6,564 bases of DNA. Origin: JABDGR01 sp035546135 (GTDB taxonomy: Bacteria > Verrucomicrobiota > Verrucomicrobiia > Opitutales > JABDGR01). Below are positions 6,457 through 6,564 of this stretch, piece by piece. The position numbers and the translations under genes were made by a program. The notes under the pieces were generated by a model that had not been told where the DNA came from, did not search any database, and worked only from the letters and a program-made list of their open reading frames with translations. The first letter of the stretch is position 1. Each line of letters opens with the position of its first letter. The stretch spans positions 1 through 6,564 of the forward strand of contig DASZWY010000264.1 in assembly GCA_035546135.1 (NCBI GenBank), written 5' to 3'.

Positions 6457-6479
6457 TGCCGTTAGCGCACGGCATTTTT
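6457..6479 (+). terminator. Intrinsic (rho-independent) terminator upstream of ileS
   Basis: TGCCGT (6457-6462) and ACGGCA (6469-6474) form a perfect 6-bp stem with a 6-base loop, followed at once by five T residues (6475-6479). The T run lies only on the plus-strand side, so it works for rightward transcription. It stands 46 bases before the ileS ATG. The only annotated rightward gene upstream is the sigma factor, ending about 700 bases earlier, so the terminator either ends a short RNA, attenuates an ileS leader, or stops sigma-gene read-through that crosses the VOC gene in antisense. Confidence 0.6.
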
Positions 6480-6507
6480 GCTTTCCGAAAAAGTAATATT
6501 TTATCCT
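6478..6507 (+). promoter_or_regulatory. Weak candidate promoter for ileS
   Basis: TTGCTT (6478-6483) and TATCCT (6502-6507), 18 bases apart, are partial -35 and -10 matches in an A/T-rich stretch. Initiation would fall near 6513, giving a 5' leader of roughly 13 bases. Its position just past the terminator makes sense if ileS has its own promoter insulated from upstream transcription. The consensus match is poor. Confidence 0.25.
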
Positions 6508-6525
6508 AAACCAAGCGCGCGCGAC

Positions 6526-6564
6526 ATGCAACTGAAGGACACGCTGAACCTGCCGCAGACCGAC
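6526..6564 (+). CDS. ileS: Isoleucyl-tRNA synthetase, first 13 codons (3' end outside window)
   Basis: The frame from the ATG at 6526 reads MQLKDTLNLPQTD to the window edge. The KDTLNLPxTD block is the conserved extreme N-terminus of bacterial isoleucyl-tRNA synthetases, usually followed by FPMRANL a few residues later (outside the window). The enzyme charges tRNA-Ile with isoleucine in the cytoplasm and edits mischarged valine. The start is supported by the position of the block at residues 4-13 and by the A/T-rich promoter-like region upstream; there is no Shine-Dalgarno sequence. Only 13 residues are visible, so the assignment rests on this motif alone. Confidence 0.75.
   Translation, partial: MQLKDTLNLPQTD

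Larger units (their letters stand above)
6241..6525. other. Intergenic region between the VOC gene and ileS
   Basis: This 285-bp region separates divergently transcribed genes. From left to right it holds an inverted pair of GGCAC-type repeats (6254..6374), a plus-strand promoter candidate (6389..6416), an intrinsic terminator (6457..6479) and a second, weak promoter candidate before ileS (6478..6507). The right third is much richer in A/T than the surrounding genes. No credible protein-coding frame was found; the only ATG-led frame near the terminator, at 6451, has four codons. Confidence 0.7.

Noticed and set aside
6451..6465. Tiny ATG-led frame (MLCR) overlapping the terminator as a possible leader peptide
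   Set aside because: It has only four codons, none for isoleucine, no ribosome binding site, and lies within the terminator hairpin.

Overview
The window looks like a GC-rich bacterial chromosome segment, most likely from the phylum Verrucomicrobiota. The main clue is the sigma factor at 4398..5759. Its N-terminus, its region 4, and the long tail with one membrane helix match, from memory, a family expanded in Verrucomicrobiota (Pedosphaera/Limisphaera-like genomes). The order cannot be fixed from this sequence. Strikingly, none of the six start codons in the window has a visible Shine-Dalgarno sequence.

Layout. (1) 1..4128, minus strand: a tight three-gene run read right to left. It holds gpmI (cofactor-independent phosphoglycerate mutase), then 15 bp later an exported or anchored protein with two tandem ABC_sub_bind (TrpX-like) ligand-binding domains, then 1 bp later a STAS-domain anti-anti-sigma protein that leaves the window. 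(2) 4129..4397: a divergent intergenic region with a 114-bp imperfect inverted repeat made of two opposed REP-like hairpins (MITE-like), followed by an extended -10 promoter almost touching the sigma-factor start. (3) 4398..5759, plus: ECF-like sigma factor with a C-terminal membrane helix, an Ala/Pro-rich stalk and a helical tail. (4) 5779..6240, minus: VOC-superfamily (glyoxalase-fold) protein, convergent with the sigma gene. (5) 6241..6525: intergenic region with an inverted GGCAC repeat pair, a candidate promoter, a plus-strand intrinsic terminator and a weak second promoter. (6) 6526..6564, plus: the first 13 codons of what looks like ileS.

How the parts may work together. gpmI and ileS are housekeeping genes. 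The more interesting genes are the binding protein fused by gene order to a STAS regulator, and the membrane-tethered sigma factor. The first pair suggests that ligand sensing outside the membrane feeds a partner-switching (PP2C phosphatase/anti-sigma kinase) pathway, rather than, or as well as, an ABC transporter; no permease or ATPase gene is seen here. The sigma factor carries its own membrane segment and has no adjacent anti-sigma gene. Whether the two systems touch each other cannot be told from this window. I see no CRISPR array, tRNA, rRNA, transposase or phage gene.
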